This document shows, in pieces, positions 16,026-24,092 of a stretch of 38,816 nucleotides of DNA; the first letter of the stretch is position 1, and the number at the start of each line of letters is the position of its first letter. The notes beneath the pieces were generated by a model. It was not told the origin of the DNA, did not search any database, and worked only from the letters and a program-made list of their open reading frames with translations. The translations under genes and the position numbers were made by a program. The stretch comes from Chlamydiales bacterium (GTDB lineage: Bacteria; Chlamydiota; Chlamydiia; Chlamydiales; Criblamydiaceae), in contig JACKPN010000015.1 in the NCBI GenBank assembly GCA_024233575.1, positions 1-38,816 on the forward strand, given 5' to 3'.

Positions 16026-18964
16026 TGCGTTGCTCCTAGCGTTCCTTGCCATGCCGTTTTGAAATAGTCGAGCGTTTCGTTGACGATCAGCTCCCCTGAT
16101 GTTCCGATAATTTGCAGCAGGTTGTCATCGCGGACGGTGCCGATGCAGGCATATGGCAATCCTGCAAGCAGTTGTTCGCATGCATCGCGGTTTTCCGGAG
16201 CGATGGTGATGACGAAGCGGGAGTTGCTTTCGGAGAAGAGCAGTTCAGCATCATGGTTGCAGCCGTGATGCGGTATGGCAGCGAGGTCGACGGCAACTCC
16301 TAGGCCGCCGGCGACAGCGGTCTCGGCGATTGCTATTGCGATTCCTCCGTCGGAGCAGTCGTGACACGAAGCTATCAGGCGCTGCTTCATGGCGATGTGG
16401 ATTTTATCGTAGAGTTTTTTTGCTACGACGGCATTGACTTTCGGTACATAACCCCCGTTAAGAGCGTGGTGTGAAGCAAATTCGCTGCTGCCTAGTTCGT
16501 TGTATGTCATTCCCACGATATAGACCAGGTCTCCTGCGCATTTGACATCGCCGGAGACGGCGAGTTCGACATTGTCGATCTTGCCGATAGCGGAGATCAG
16601 CAGCGTTGGAGGAACGGAGATCTTGGTGTTGCCGATCTTGTAGTCGTTCTTCATGCTGTCTTTTCCCGAGATGATGGGCGTGCCATACGCTATGCAGTAG
16701 TCGTAGAGCGCTTTATTGGCACGGACAAGTTGTGCCAGTTTGTGTTTGCCGTCGGGGGTTTTCTCAGGATGATAAACGGGATCCGGCCAGCAGAAGTTGT
16801 CGAGAACGGCAAGATAGTCGGGATTGCCGCCGACGGCGACGGCATTGCGGACTGCTTCATCGATTGCGCTTGCTGTCATGTGGTAGGTATCGATGTCGCT
16901 GAACTTCGGACAGATCCCGTTTGAAATGACGACGCCTTCACCGGTTTCAAAACACTCTAAGGGGCGGATTACCGCAGCGTCCATTGGTCCATCATTGGTG
17001 GCGCCCATCAGCGGTTTGATCGTACTGCCCCCTTGGATTTCGTGGTCATACTGACGGATAACGCTTTCCTTGCTGCACACATTGTAGCGCGAGAGTATAT
17101 CTGCGATCTCTTTGCTGTAGTCGGCGATTGGCGGCAGCAGTACGGGTTTTTCATCAGGTGCAGTCCAAACCGCTTCGAGGTTCAATTGCGGCAGTCCTTC
17201 ATGAAGAAAGGTTAGCGGGAGCAAGGCGACAGTATTGCCTTGATGAAGCACATGCAGATTACCGCTGTCGGTGAAGGTGCCGATGGTGGTGATCTCGACT
17301 TCATGGATGGCGGCGATCGCTTCGATGGTGTGCAAATATTCCGGAGGCACTGCCAGTGTCATTCGCTCTTGCGACTCGCTAAGAAAGATTTCCCAAGGGA
17401 GAAGCTGCGGGTTTTTCAAGGGGGCGTAGTCGAGGTGTACTTCGCAGCCGTTCGATAACTCGGCAAGCTCGCCGATTGAAGATGAGAAGCCGCCGGCACC
17501 GTTGTCGGTAAGGGTACGGTAGAGGCCGGCATCGCGAGCGTCGAGGAGAAAATCATGCAGTTTTTTTTGTGTGAACGGATCGCCGATTTGTACGGCGCTG
17601 GAGGGACTGCCGGCGTGGAATTCTTCCGAAGAGAAAGTCGCTCCGTGAATGCCGTCTTTACCAGTGCGGCCACCGGCGATGACGATCAGATCTCCAGGAA
17701 GGATTTCTTTGATGTGCGATGGCTGGTCGTTGATTGTTGTCGGAATGATGCCGGCGGTGCCGCAGTAAACGAGGGGCTTGCCGAGGTAGCGTTCGTCAAA
17801 GACGATCGCACCGTTGACAGTAGGAACTCCGCTTTTGTTTCCTCCATGTTCGACGCCGCGACGGACGCCCTCGAAGATACGTTTAGGATGGAGCAGTCGT
17901 TCAGGCAAGGGCTTACTGTAGTTCGGTGGAGCAAAACAGAAAATATCGGTATTTGCCAGCAGGCGTGCGCCGCTGCCGGCTCCGAGGATGTCGCGGTTGA
18001 CGCCGAGGATTCCGGTAAGCGCCCCGCCATAGGGATCAAGCGCTGAAGGGCTGTTGTGCGTTTCTACCTTGAAAGCGAGGTTGTGGGTGTCGGTAAAGCG
18101 GATAATACCGGCGTTGTCGCTGAAGACAGAGACCAGCCAGTCGATGCCTGTAGCGATGGCGTCTGTCGCTTTTTTGATGTAGCTCTTGAAGATGCTGTTG
18201 ACAATTTCCGTCTTGCTGCCTTCGGTGTAGGTGATGCGTGCGTTGAAGATCTTATGCTTGCAGTGCTCGCTCCATGTCTGCGCCAGCGCTTCGAGTTCGA
18301 CGTCTGTCGGCTCCGGCGGCAGATCATGGGCCGCGCGGAATGCTTCGGTGCTCGGGTCAGTGTAATAGGCGCGAATCGCTTGCATCTCTTCGAGGTTCAA
18401 GGCTAGCTGCCTCTCTTTGCTGATCTGCATTAGCTTGTCGTCGTCAACAGCAATCGCGATGGTTTCGACGTTGCCGTTCTTATGAATGGTGATTTCCTCG
18501 ATTAACACATTGCCAAGGAGGTCGTTACCAATACGCTGAGCATCTTCATGAGTGATGTTGCCTTTGATGAGGTATTGCGTTGCTGCACGTACTGTTTCTC
18601 CTGGCGAAAAAGGAGTGCCGAGGAAGTCTTCGATCGTCAGTTGAGCGGTCATCCCGGCGTTATCGGTCATGCCATGTTTAAAACCGACTTCGATTGTCCA
18701 ATCCCACTCCTTGTCGTTGGAAGGATCGACGGTCGCTGTTTCAGTGACGACATCAACTAGAGGACCTGAAGCAATGTTATTCAACTCTGTATCGCCAAGC
18801 GCTTTCTCAATGGTATAAAGAGAACGAATTTTAACGGCTTGGACATCAAGACAGAGATAGTCGCGTATCGTTTTCAAAAGATGTTCAGCATGTACATCAG
18901 CAAGGTGCGGTTTTTTTTCGACGGCAATGCGGCAACCTTGATGCTGAGTCGTCACTCCCGTCAT
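16022..18964 (-). CDS. purL: phosphoribosylformylglycinamidine synthase, PurS-PurL fusion
   Basis: 980 residues, intermediate between the small PurL (about 740) and the large single-chain enzyme (about 1290). The first 200 residues carry PurS-like segments ('LADVHAEHLLKTIRDYL', then 'NVLIEEITIH'), consistent with a fused PurS region, perhaps duplicated. The catalytic part begins near 'LALNLEEMQAIRAYY' and 'LEALAQTWSEHCKHKIF', followed by 'FKVETHNSPSALDPYGG' and 'SCHDCSDGGIAIAIAE'. No glutaminase domain is attached; PurQ is encoded immediately downstream with ATGA overlap. The start likewise overlaps the purM stop as ATGA. Confidence 0.95.
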   Translation of the reverse strand: MTGVTTQHQGCRIAVEKKPHLADVHAEHLLKTIRDYLCLDVQAVKIRSLYTIEKALGDTELNNIASGPLVDVVTETATVDPSNDKEWDWTIEVGFKHGMTDNAGMTAQLTIEDFLGTPFSPGETVRAATQYLIKGNITHEDAQRIGNDLLGNVLIEEITIHKNGNVETIAIAVDDDKLMQISKERQLALNLEEMQAIRAYYTDPSTEAFRAAHDLPPEPTDVELEALAQTWSEHCKHKIFNARITYTEGSKTEIVNSIFKSYIKKATDAIATGIDWLVSVFSDNAGIIRFTDTHNLAFKVETHNSPSALDPYGGALTGILGVNRDILGAGSGARLLANTDIFCFAPPNYSKPLPERLLHPKRIFEGVRRGVEHGGNKSGVPTVNGAIVFDERYLGKPLVYCGTAGIIPTTINDQPSHIKEILPGDLIVIAGGRTGKDGIHGATFSSEEFHAGSPSSAVQIGDPFTQKKLHDFLLDARDAGLYRTLTDNGAGGFSSSIGELAELSNGCEVHLDYAPLKNPQLLPWEIFLSESQERMTLAVPPEYLHTIEAIAAIHEVEITTIGTFTDSGNLHVLHQGNTVALLPLTFLHEGLPQLNLEAVWTAPDEKPVLLPPIADYSKEIADILSRYNVCSKESVIRQYDHEIQGGSTIKPLMGATNDGPMDAAVIRPLECFETGEGVVISNGICPKFSDIDTYHMTASAIDEAVRNAVAVGGNPDYLAVLDNFCWPDPVYHPEKTPDGKHKLAQLVRANKALYDYCIAYGTPIISGKDSMKNDYKIGNTKISVPPTLLISAIGKIDNVELAVSGDVKCAGDLVYIVGMTYNELGSSEFASHHALNGGYVPKVNAVVAKKLYDKIHIAMKQRLIASCHDCSDGGIAIAIAETAVAGGLGVAVDLAAIPHHGCNHDAELLFSESNSRFVITIAPENRDACEQLLAGLPYACIGTVRDDNLLQIIGTSGELIVNETLDYFKTAWQGTLGATQ

Positions 18965-19926
18965 ACGAGGGATACCCCTTCATCAGCGACAACTTCTCCG
19001 ATGATGCTGAGGTCGTCAAACTTTTGGCATAGCTTGTCGGCGTCTTTGCTGCTGACGATGACGACCATGCCGATGCCCATATTGAAGGTGCGGTACATCT
19101 CTTTTTCGGCGATGCTGCCGACAGACTGCAGCCAGCGGAACAGGTGGGGGATTTCCCAGCTGCGTTTCAAGATTTTGATGCCTAGTTTTTCTGGAAGGAT
19201 TCTAGGAATATTTTCAACAAGACCGCCGCCGGTGATGTGAGCGATGCCTTTTAGCGGCGCTTCCTTAATCATATCGTGGATTTTGTTGACGTAGATGCGG
19301 GTGGGCCTAGTGAGCTGGTCGCCAAGGGAGACGCCGCTTTCGTCAATAGTTGCCGACAGCGGGGTTTCATTGCGGTGGAGGATCTCACGGATCAGGGAAA
19401 AACCGTTGCTGTGGACACCGCTAGAGGGAATGCCAACGATGACGTCGCCGGCTTTGATCTTAGTGCCGTCGATGAGCGCTTTCTTGCTGACAACGCCGAC
19501 AGCGAAGCCGCTGACGTCATATTCGTTGGTATTGTAAAAACCAGGCATCTCGGCGGTCTCGCCGCCAAGGAGGACGCAGCCTGCCTCTTCGCAGCCAAGA
19601 GCGATGCCTTTGATGACATTTTCAGCGGAGTCGATGTCAAGCTTGGCAGTGGCATAGTAGTCAAGAAAGAAGAGGGGCCGCGCACCGGTGGTGATGACGT
19701 CGTTGACGCACATCGCAACGAGGTCGATGCCGATAGTCTCATGACGGCCAAGGGTGTTAGCGAACTTCAACTTGGTGCCAACGCCATCAGTGCTGGCAAC
19801 AAGATAATTGTCGCCCAGAGGGAAAAGCCCCCCAAAGCTGCCGATATCGGGAGCGAACTTTTTGATTCTTTTAACAAGTTCATTTCCGGCATCGATATCG
19901 ACGCCCGCATCTTTGTATGTCAACAT
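18961..19926 (-). CDS. purM: phosphoribosylformylglycinamidine cyclo-ligase (AIR synthetase)
   Basis: 321 residues, slightly shorter than the typical 345. It converts FGAM to AIR with ATP. Signature segments are 'YKDAGVDIDAGNELV', 'LVASTDGVGTKLKFA', 'MCVNDVITTGARPLFFLDY', 'LLGGETAEMPGFY' and 'SSGVHSNGFSL'. The C-terminus retains 'HITGGGLVENIPRILP' and 'FNMGIGMVVIV'. It lies two bases downstream of guaB and overlaps purL by four, placing it second in the operon. No defects are visible. Confidence 0.97.
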   Translation of the reverse strand: MLTYKDAGVDIDAGNELVKRIKKFAPDIGSFGGLFPLGDNYLVASTDGVGTKLKFANTLGRHETIGIDLVAMCVNDVITTGARPLFFLDYYATAKLDIDSAENVIKGIALGCEEAGCVLLGGETAEMPGFYNTNEYDVSGFAVGVVSKKALIDGTKIKAGDVIVGIPSSGVHSNGFSLIREILHRNETPLSATIDESGVSLGDQLTRPTRIYVNKIHDMIKEAPLKGIAHITGGGLVENIPRILPEKLGIKILKRSWEIPHLFRWLQSVGSIAEKEMYRTFNMGIGMVVIVSSKDADKLCQKFDDLSIIGEVVADEGVSLV

Positions 19927-19928
19927 GG

Positions 19929-21509
19929 TTACGTTCTCACTAGTTCTGTTTGCGGCAGGTTGCCGATAGCTTTCTTTTTTTGTGTTTCTTGAGTGGGGAT
20001 GCTGTCATGCACAACTTCATAGAGACTGTGCACGGAGCCTTCACGCTTGGCGCCTTCGGATCTACGTTCCAGCAGTAGCTTATTTTCATCGAGGAGCCGA
20101 TGGACCTTCTCAAGAGAGCAATAACCGAGCTTGTGCAGTCCTTGTTTCACGCCCTGCAGAAGGCAGGGTACCCACTCGGAAACAGAACCGCGCGATGATA
20201 CCATTCCAGACACGCCTTCAGGAACTTGTATCGCACTTTTCTGCATGCCATAGCGTACAGCACTGCCGCGCTCCATGGCTTTAAGAGATCCCATCCCCCG
20301 GTATTCCTTAAGCCTGACGCCATCTTTAATGTGAGTTAACCCTGGGGCTTCCGATGTGCATGCCAACAACGAACCGAGCATGACGGCATTGGCGCCAAGA
20401 GTCAAGGCTTTAACAATATCGGAACTGCCTTTAATACCTCCATCAGCAATAATAGGAACGCCATGCTTACGGCCAACCTTGCCACACTCGTAAATAGCTG
20501 TGGCCTGGCCCCTGCCAATGCCGGCGACTTCCTGCGTCGTGCAGATGGATCCGGAGCCCATGCCTATCCGTAATGCATCGGCACCGGCAGCAATCAACGC
20601 CTCACATGCCTCAGCAGTGACGACATTGCCGGCAATAATTTGCAAATGGGGGTAGTGCTCTTTAGTCCAACGAACAAGATCAAGCTCATAACGGGAAAAA
20701 CCTTGCGAGGTGTCAAAACAGACAACATCAACACTGCCGCCAATGACTTCTATGCGCTTCTGCGCCTTCTCCGCCCATGTCTCTACAGCAGCGCCAACAA
20801 GCAGACAGCCTGCATCATCCATCGAAGCGTCAGGATAGTTCTGGTGCTTGTCAAGGTCGGAACGGGTAATCAGGAAACACATGTTGCCTTCACCATCAAC
20901 GATGGGCAGAGCAGCACTGTGGCTGTCCAAAAGACGCTCGTTAGCGCGGATCAAATCAAAAGTACCATCAGTACACAACTCCTCATAAGTCGCTGCTGTC
21001 AGATTCTCAACTTGGATCATCCGCTCACTAACGCTCTTATTCAAATAGTCGTCGTCCAACGTAGAATAATCATACTTGGTGATCAGACCCAACAGCCTCC
21101 CACGCGATTCTCCATTATGAGTGATGGGTATCGTCGAATACCCCATCTCCCTACGTATCTGCAACACTTCGCGAATCGTCGCACTCGGAGGTAAACAGAT
21201 GGGATCGGAAACAAAGCCGTTCTGATACCTCTTGACTTTCTGTATCTCATCCAACTGCTGCTCGGCAGTCATATTGTAATGGATAACTCCCAATCCACCC
21301 TGCAATGCAATGGCAATCGCCAAATCTGCCTCAGTCACAGTGTCCATCGGAGAACTAACTACTGGAATCTTCACACGTATGCCACGAGTAATTTGCGCTC
21401 CCATGTCCACCTCCGACAAAGGGAAGTCAACATACTGGGGCAATAGTATTAAGTCATTATATGTCAGGCTCTCACCGGCAAACTTATCAAAAAACTGCTC
21501 GTTCTTCAT
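19929..21509 (-). CDS. guaB: IMP dehydrogenase, eukaryote-like
   Basis: About 526 residues. It oxidises IMP to XMP with NAD. The catalytic Cys is in 'GMGSGSICTTQ', the mobile region shows 'EYRGMGSLKAM', and a CBS pair occupies about 105-230. Several features match the eukaryotic branch more than typical bacterial GuaB: 'LITRSDLDKHQNYPDAS', the segment 'EGVSGMVSSRGSVSEWVPCL', and a C-terminal 'LLERRSEGAKREGSVHSLY'. It is the first gene of the purine operon. The ATG at 21507-21509 gives the standard N-terminus; GTG codons just upstream at 21518 are alternatives, and the GGTGAGG abutting the ATG is too close for an ideal ribosome site. Confidence 0.95.
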   Translation of the reverse strand: MKNEQFFDKFAGESLTYNDLILLPQYVDFPLSEVDMGAQITRGIRVKIPVVSSPMDTVTEADLAIAIALQGGLGVIHYNMTAEQQLDEIQKVKRYQNGFVSDPICLPPSATIREVLQIRREMGYSTIPITHNGESRGRLLGLITKYDYSTLDDDYLNKSVSERMIQVENLTAATYEELCTDGTFDLIRANERLLDSHSAALPIVDGEGNMCFLITRSDLDKHQNYPDASMDDAGCLLVGAAVETWAEKAQKRIEVIGGSVDVVCFDTSQGFSRYELDLVRWTKEHYPHLQIIAGNVVTAEACEALIAAGADALRIGMGSGSICTTQEVAGIGRGQATAIYECGKVGRKHGVPIIADGGIKGSSDIVKALTLGANAVMLGSLLACTSEAPGLTHIKDGVRLKEYRGMGSLKAMERGSAVRYGMQKSAIQVPEGVSGMVSSRGSVSEWVPCLLQGVKQGLHKLGYCSLEKVHRLLDENKLLLERRSEGAKREGSVHSLYEVVHDSIPTQETQKKKAIGNLPQTELVRT

Positions 21510-21576
21510 CCTCACCACGTCATTAATCTGATGCAGTCATTTGTATCGGGTTGCCTTGATTTTCTTCAAGGTTTTT

Positions 21577-21809
21577 AGGTGTGAAAGTGTGTGGAGCGAG
21601 GGGCTACGCGCCCCTCGCGCTCCCGCGGCAAGGGAGCAGGCCCCCTTGCATCCCCATTTTGTGGGTGTGGGTGGTGAATGTGTGTGGATGCTGTGAGGTG
21701 GTTTGCAGCTTTCCTGAGGACGGCTCCGCCATCCTCAGGAAAGCTGCAGGCGCACTTGCTGCCACTGCTGCGCAGTGACAGCAAAGGGGGACGTTAGCTA
21801 GGAAAGGGT
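21577..21809. repeat. hairpin-rich repeat element, copy A (interrupted)
   Basis: This copy lies upstream of guaB. Its core (21680-21809) is nearly identical to 23962-24092. It holds a long hairpin with 16-base arms at 21705-21720 and 21732-21747 extended by GGC/GCC, and a second hairpin at about 21758-21784 built on CACTGC/GCAGTG. The outer end (21577-21595) is separated from the core by a GC-rich insert of about 93 bases, bracketed by the nonamer GTGTGTGGA. The insert has its own hairpins, GCGAGGGGC/GCCCCTCGC (21596-21618) and GCTCCC/GGGAGC (21619-21637). No convincing gene lies in this stretch. Confidence 0.85.
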
Positions 21810-21864
21810 GCAGCAAATTCTGCAGCAATTCTCGCTGGATGGAAAAAGGATGATGATGGGAAGT

Positions 21865-22599
21865 CTAAATTTCCAGCGGGATTTGCTGCAAATTCTGCAG
21901 GCGACTTTTATAATTTTCGATCAACTCTTCATCCCCATCAAACATTTCGTTCATAATAGATTGATGTAGTTCGTTAAATTTGAGATCAAGTTCTTTCAAT
22001 TTGGATTCTAACGATTTTGCAGAGTCGGGAGCAATATCCGGTTCTTTTAGTTGCAGCTCTATCAGTTTTATTTCATCCAGCACCTTTTCCATGGAAGAAA
22101 CACGAGCTGATTGTTTATCCAACGATTGAGATTTTTTCGCATCACTTCGTTTCTCCGAATCAACCCAAGTTTCCACCCATTCGTCACGGGCTATCAAATT
22201 ACGTTCATAGTCGTCATATAAAGATACCACTTCTTTAGATGCTGCGTACACTTTGTCTGTGCTCCAAGGGTGTGATCTTCCCTCAATAATAGCATTAATC
22301 CCTCGGATACGTTGAATCATGAAATAGCGATCTCCACGAGAAAGTTCTTGATCGTTAATCAATTGCGTTATTAATTCGCTAAGCCCTTTGAGGGTTTTCA
22401 ATGCTAATGAATCAGTATTATCAACAATATCAGGTCTTTCAGTTGAGAGCTTCCACTCCCCATCCACGTCTTTCCAGAAATACCTTTTTATGGTTGGATG
22501 CAATAAACCAGTTCGCCGCAAAGCTTTGTCAAGCGATTCATAAAGACTTTGATACTTTTCCGGTAAAGGTGGAAGTTCTGTTGAAGAGGAAAATGACAT
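21865..22599 (-). CDS. hypothetical protein, intact paralogue of 24093-24840
   Basis: 244 residues from the ATG at 22597-22599 ('MSFSSSTELPPLPEKY'). A GGA-containing site in AAAAAAGGATTTG precedes it; the frame runs upstream to 22650 but adds no conserved sequence. No signal peptide or membrane helix is present. The C-terminal half (about 140-235) is strongly charged with heptad-like spacing ('SSMEKVLDEIKLIELQLKEP'), a likely coiled coil. A nearly identical N-terminus occurs in the broken paralogue 2.2 kb away, and homology extends into both upstream and downstream flanks. Function is unknown; it may be lineage-specific. Confidence 0.7.
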   Translation of the reverse strand: MSFSSSTELPPLPEKYQSLYESLDKALRRTGLLHPTIKRYFWKDVDGEWKLSTERPDIVDNTDSLALKTLKGLSELITQLINDQELSRGDRYFMIQRIRGINAIIEGRSHPWSTDKVYAASKEVVSLYDDYERNLIARDEWVETWVDSEKRSDAKKSQSLDKQSARVSSMEKVLDEIKLIELQLKEPDIAPDSAKSLESKLKELDLKFNELHQSIMNEMFDGDEELIENYKSRLQNLQQIPLEI

Positions 22600-22673
22600 G
22601 ATAACAAATCCTTTTTTAGATAGTTTGCGAGTCAAAGTAATAACTCTCACTCGTTTTTATATCCATTGCTTTT

Positions 22674-22703
22674 GACATCGAACATGAACACATGTTCGAT
22701 GTC
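22674..22703. repeat. perfect 13-bp inverted repeat
   Basis: Arms GACATCGAACATG (22674-22686) and CATGTTCGATGTC (22691-22703) surround a four-base loop, in the gap between two minus-strand unknown genes. Without a U-run it may be a terminator remnant, an operator or a stability hairpin. Confidence 0.6.
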
Positions 22704-22752
22704 TTCTATCCTCTGTCAACAGGCAGGTAATTTTTATTTCATTATTCATTGA

Positions 22753-23706
22753 TTATTTTTTAGACTCTGCCTCGATGAAATAGTCTAGCGGTTGTAGAAT
22801 TGCTGCCCATCCTGCCTTTCTTGTTTCCTCCGCTTGTTCGTCGGTATAGCCCTCTAGAGCTGCTTTTTTCGCTTCGACTAGCATCGCAGGTAGCTCGCTG
22901 TATTTACGAATACTTTCAAGAATCAGTGGATTGACTTCAGAAATCGCTAGAAGAATTTCTCTTAACGTTTTAACGTCTTGTTCGTCGGTATAGCCCTCTA
23001 GAGCTGCTTTTTTCGCTTCGACTAGCATCTCAGGTAGCTCGCTGTATTTGCGAATACTTTCAAGAATCAGTGGATTGACTTCAGAAATCGCTAGAAGAAT
23101 TTTTCTTAACGTTTTAACGTCATCTAAAGAGATTTCTCCCTTTTCGTAGAGTGGATTGTACCAACTTGAACTTGCTTGTGCTCTACTTAAGATCAACTTT
23201 TCGATATCGTCGTCACGCAGCCCGCGGTATTGATCGATCTGTTTTTGTATCATAGGCAATGATGTCAATCCTGTGAAACATTTGGTAAACCAAGAAGAAT
23301 ATTCTTTATTCTCTAAAATTATCCCTCCATCTCTAAGTTTAAGAAGGATTGGAGCAGAATGCCTTTCGATATGATGCTGTTGCTCTTTAGTTACTTTACT
23401 TTCTGAAAAATTGGTAAGTGTTTGCAGAAATAGCATATTAAGCAGGGAAGACCGTTCTTTTAGGGTTGTATTTTCTTTGAGGTCACAATATTTCTGATAG
23501 AAATGGGCTATCGCCTCTTTTTTCTCTTGATCGTCAAGTGGATGGGCAAATGTGCAATTTCCTTTCTCGATAATCTTCTGATATAAGTTTTCTGCAGATT
23601 TAGTGAAGGAGTCTTCGTGATAAGGAGCGGTACCTTTGGCAATGCCAACAACAAAATCGGTGGGTTCAACTAATACGCATGGTGGTTTTAATGTAACTGC
23701 GGACAT
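22753..23706 (-). CDS. hypothetical protein with duplicated 48-residue unit
   Basis: 317 residues, predicted soluble and helical. No family is recognised. The most striking feature is a tandem duplication of 48 residues beginning 'DVKTLRKILLAISEVNP' and ending 'AALEGYTDEQ'. The two copies differ at only two residues (K/E and E/A), so the duplication is recent. The N-terminal 200 residues are rich in short charged helices. It lies between the two paralogues of the duplicated block and on the same strand. Helical effector-like proteins of intracellular bacteria sometimes look like this, but no role is claimed. Confidence 0.65.
   Translation of the reverse strand: MSAVTLKPPCVLVEPTDFVVGIAKGTAPYHEDSFTKSAENLYQKIIEKGNCTFAHPLDDQEKKEAIAHFYQKYCDLKENTTLKERSSLLNMLFLQTLTNFSESKVTKEQQHHIERHSAPILLKLRDGGIILENKEYSSWFTKCFTGLTSLPMIQKQIDQYRGLRDDDIEKLILSRAQASSSWYNPLYEKGEISLDDVKTLRKILLAISEVNPLILESIRKYSELPEMLVEAKKAALEGYTDEQDVKTLREILLAISEVNPLILESIRKYSELPAMLVEAKKAALEGYTDEQAEETRKAGWAAILQPLDYFIEAESKK
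22833..23120 (-). repeat. two tandem 144-bp units inside a coding region
   Basis: Units at 22833-22976 and 22977-23120 are exactly 144 bases apart and almost identical, differing at only a few bases. The period is a multiple of three, so copy number can change without shifting the frame. Confidence 0.9.
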
Positions 23707-23865
23707 GTTCTATCTCCAAGGTTATGAAATTTACAAACATAGCCTCCTTTTTCAGATATTTATAGTCAATTAAGACTTTGAGTTCAGAAACAATAAATGC
23801 CCAATATTGCTGCTCTATTGTGAAAAATCTAGATGGCTTAATTGTAGCGGGAGTGAGCATAGTCA

Positions 23866-23951
23866 TTCAGACAGTGATTCGTCTTCAACCGGAAGGAATT
23901 TTTTCTTCGTCCAGTCGAGAAGATAACATAACATGCCGCCAAGAATAATCA
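23866..23951 (-). pseudogene. 3' remnant of the EamA/DMT transporter gene
   Basis: This stretch encodes 'IILGGMLCYLLDWTKKKF' and an acidic end, matching the C-terminus of the intact transporter at 24938-25023 ('IILGGMLCYLIDWAKKKF'). The match stops abruptly at 23951, where the hairpin repeat copy B begins. It is a decayed duplicate with no start of its own, and it marks a past segmental duplication. Confidence 0.85.
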
Positions 23952-24092
23952 TAGGTGTGAAAGTGTGTGGATGCTGTGAGGTGGTTTGCAGCTTTCCTGA
24001 GGATGGCGGAGCCATCCTCAGGAAAGCTGCAGGTGCACTTGCTGCCACTGCTGCGCAGTGACAGCAAAGGGGGACGTTAGCTAGGAAAGGGT
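23952..24092. repeat. hairpin-rich repeat element, copy B
   Basis: An uninterrupted copy of about 141 bases. It has a perfect 20-base-arm hairpin (23988-24007 and 24011-24030, loop GGA) and a second hairpin at about 24039-24066 with arms TTGCTG-CACTGC/GCAGTG-CAGCAA. It abuts the transporter remnant on one side and the stop of the broken paralogue on the other. The loop base triplet is inverted relative to copy A. Confidence 0.9.

Noticed and set aside
21604..21828. Similar short frames read through both hairpin repeats (21604-21828 and 23863-24096)
   Set aside because: They look conserved only because the DNA repeat is conserved. Composition is typical of translated hairpins and the second simply runs into the transporter remnant.
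22674..22703. CRISPR or palindromic repeat array
   Set aside because: Only one inverted repeat is present, with no regularly spaced copies.
23666..23866. A minus-strand open frame of 66 residues overlapping the start of the 22753-23706 gene
   Set aside because: It begins at the transporter remnant's stop, overlaps a better gene by 40 bases, has no ribosome site and shows no recognisable pattern.
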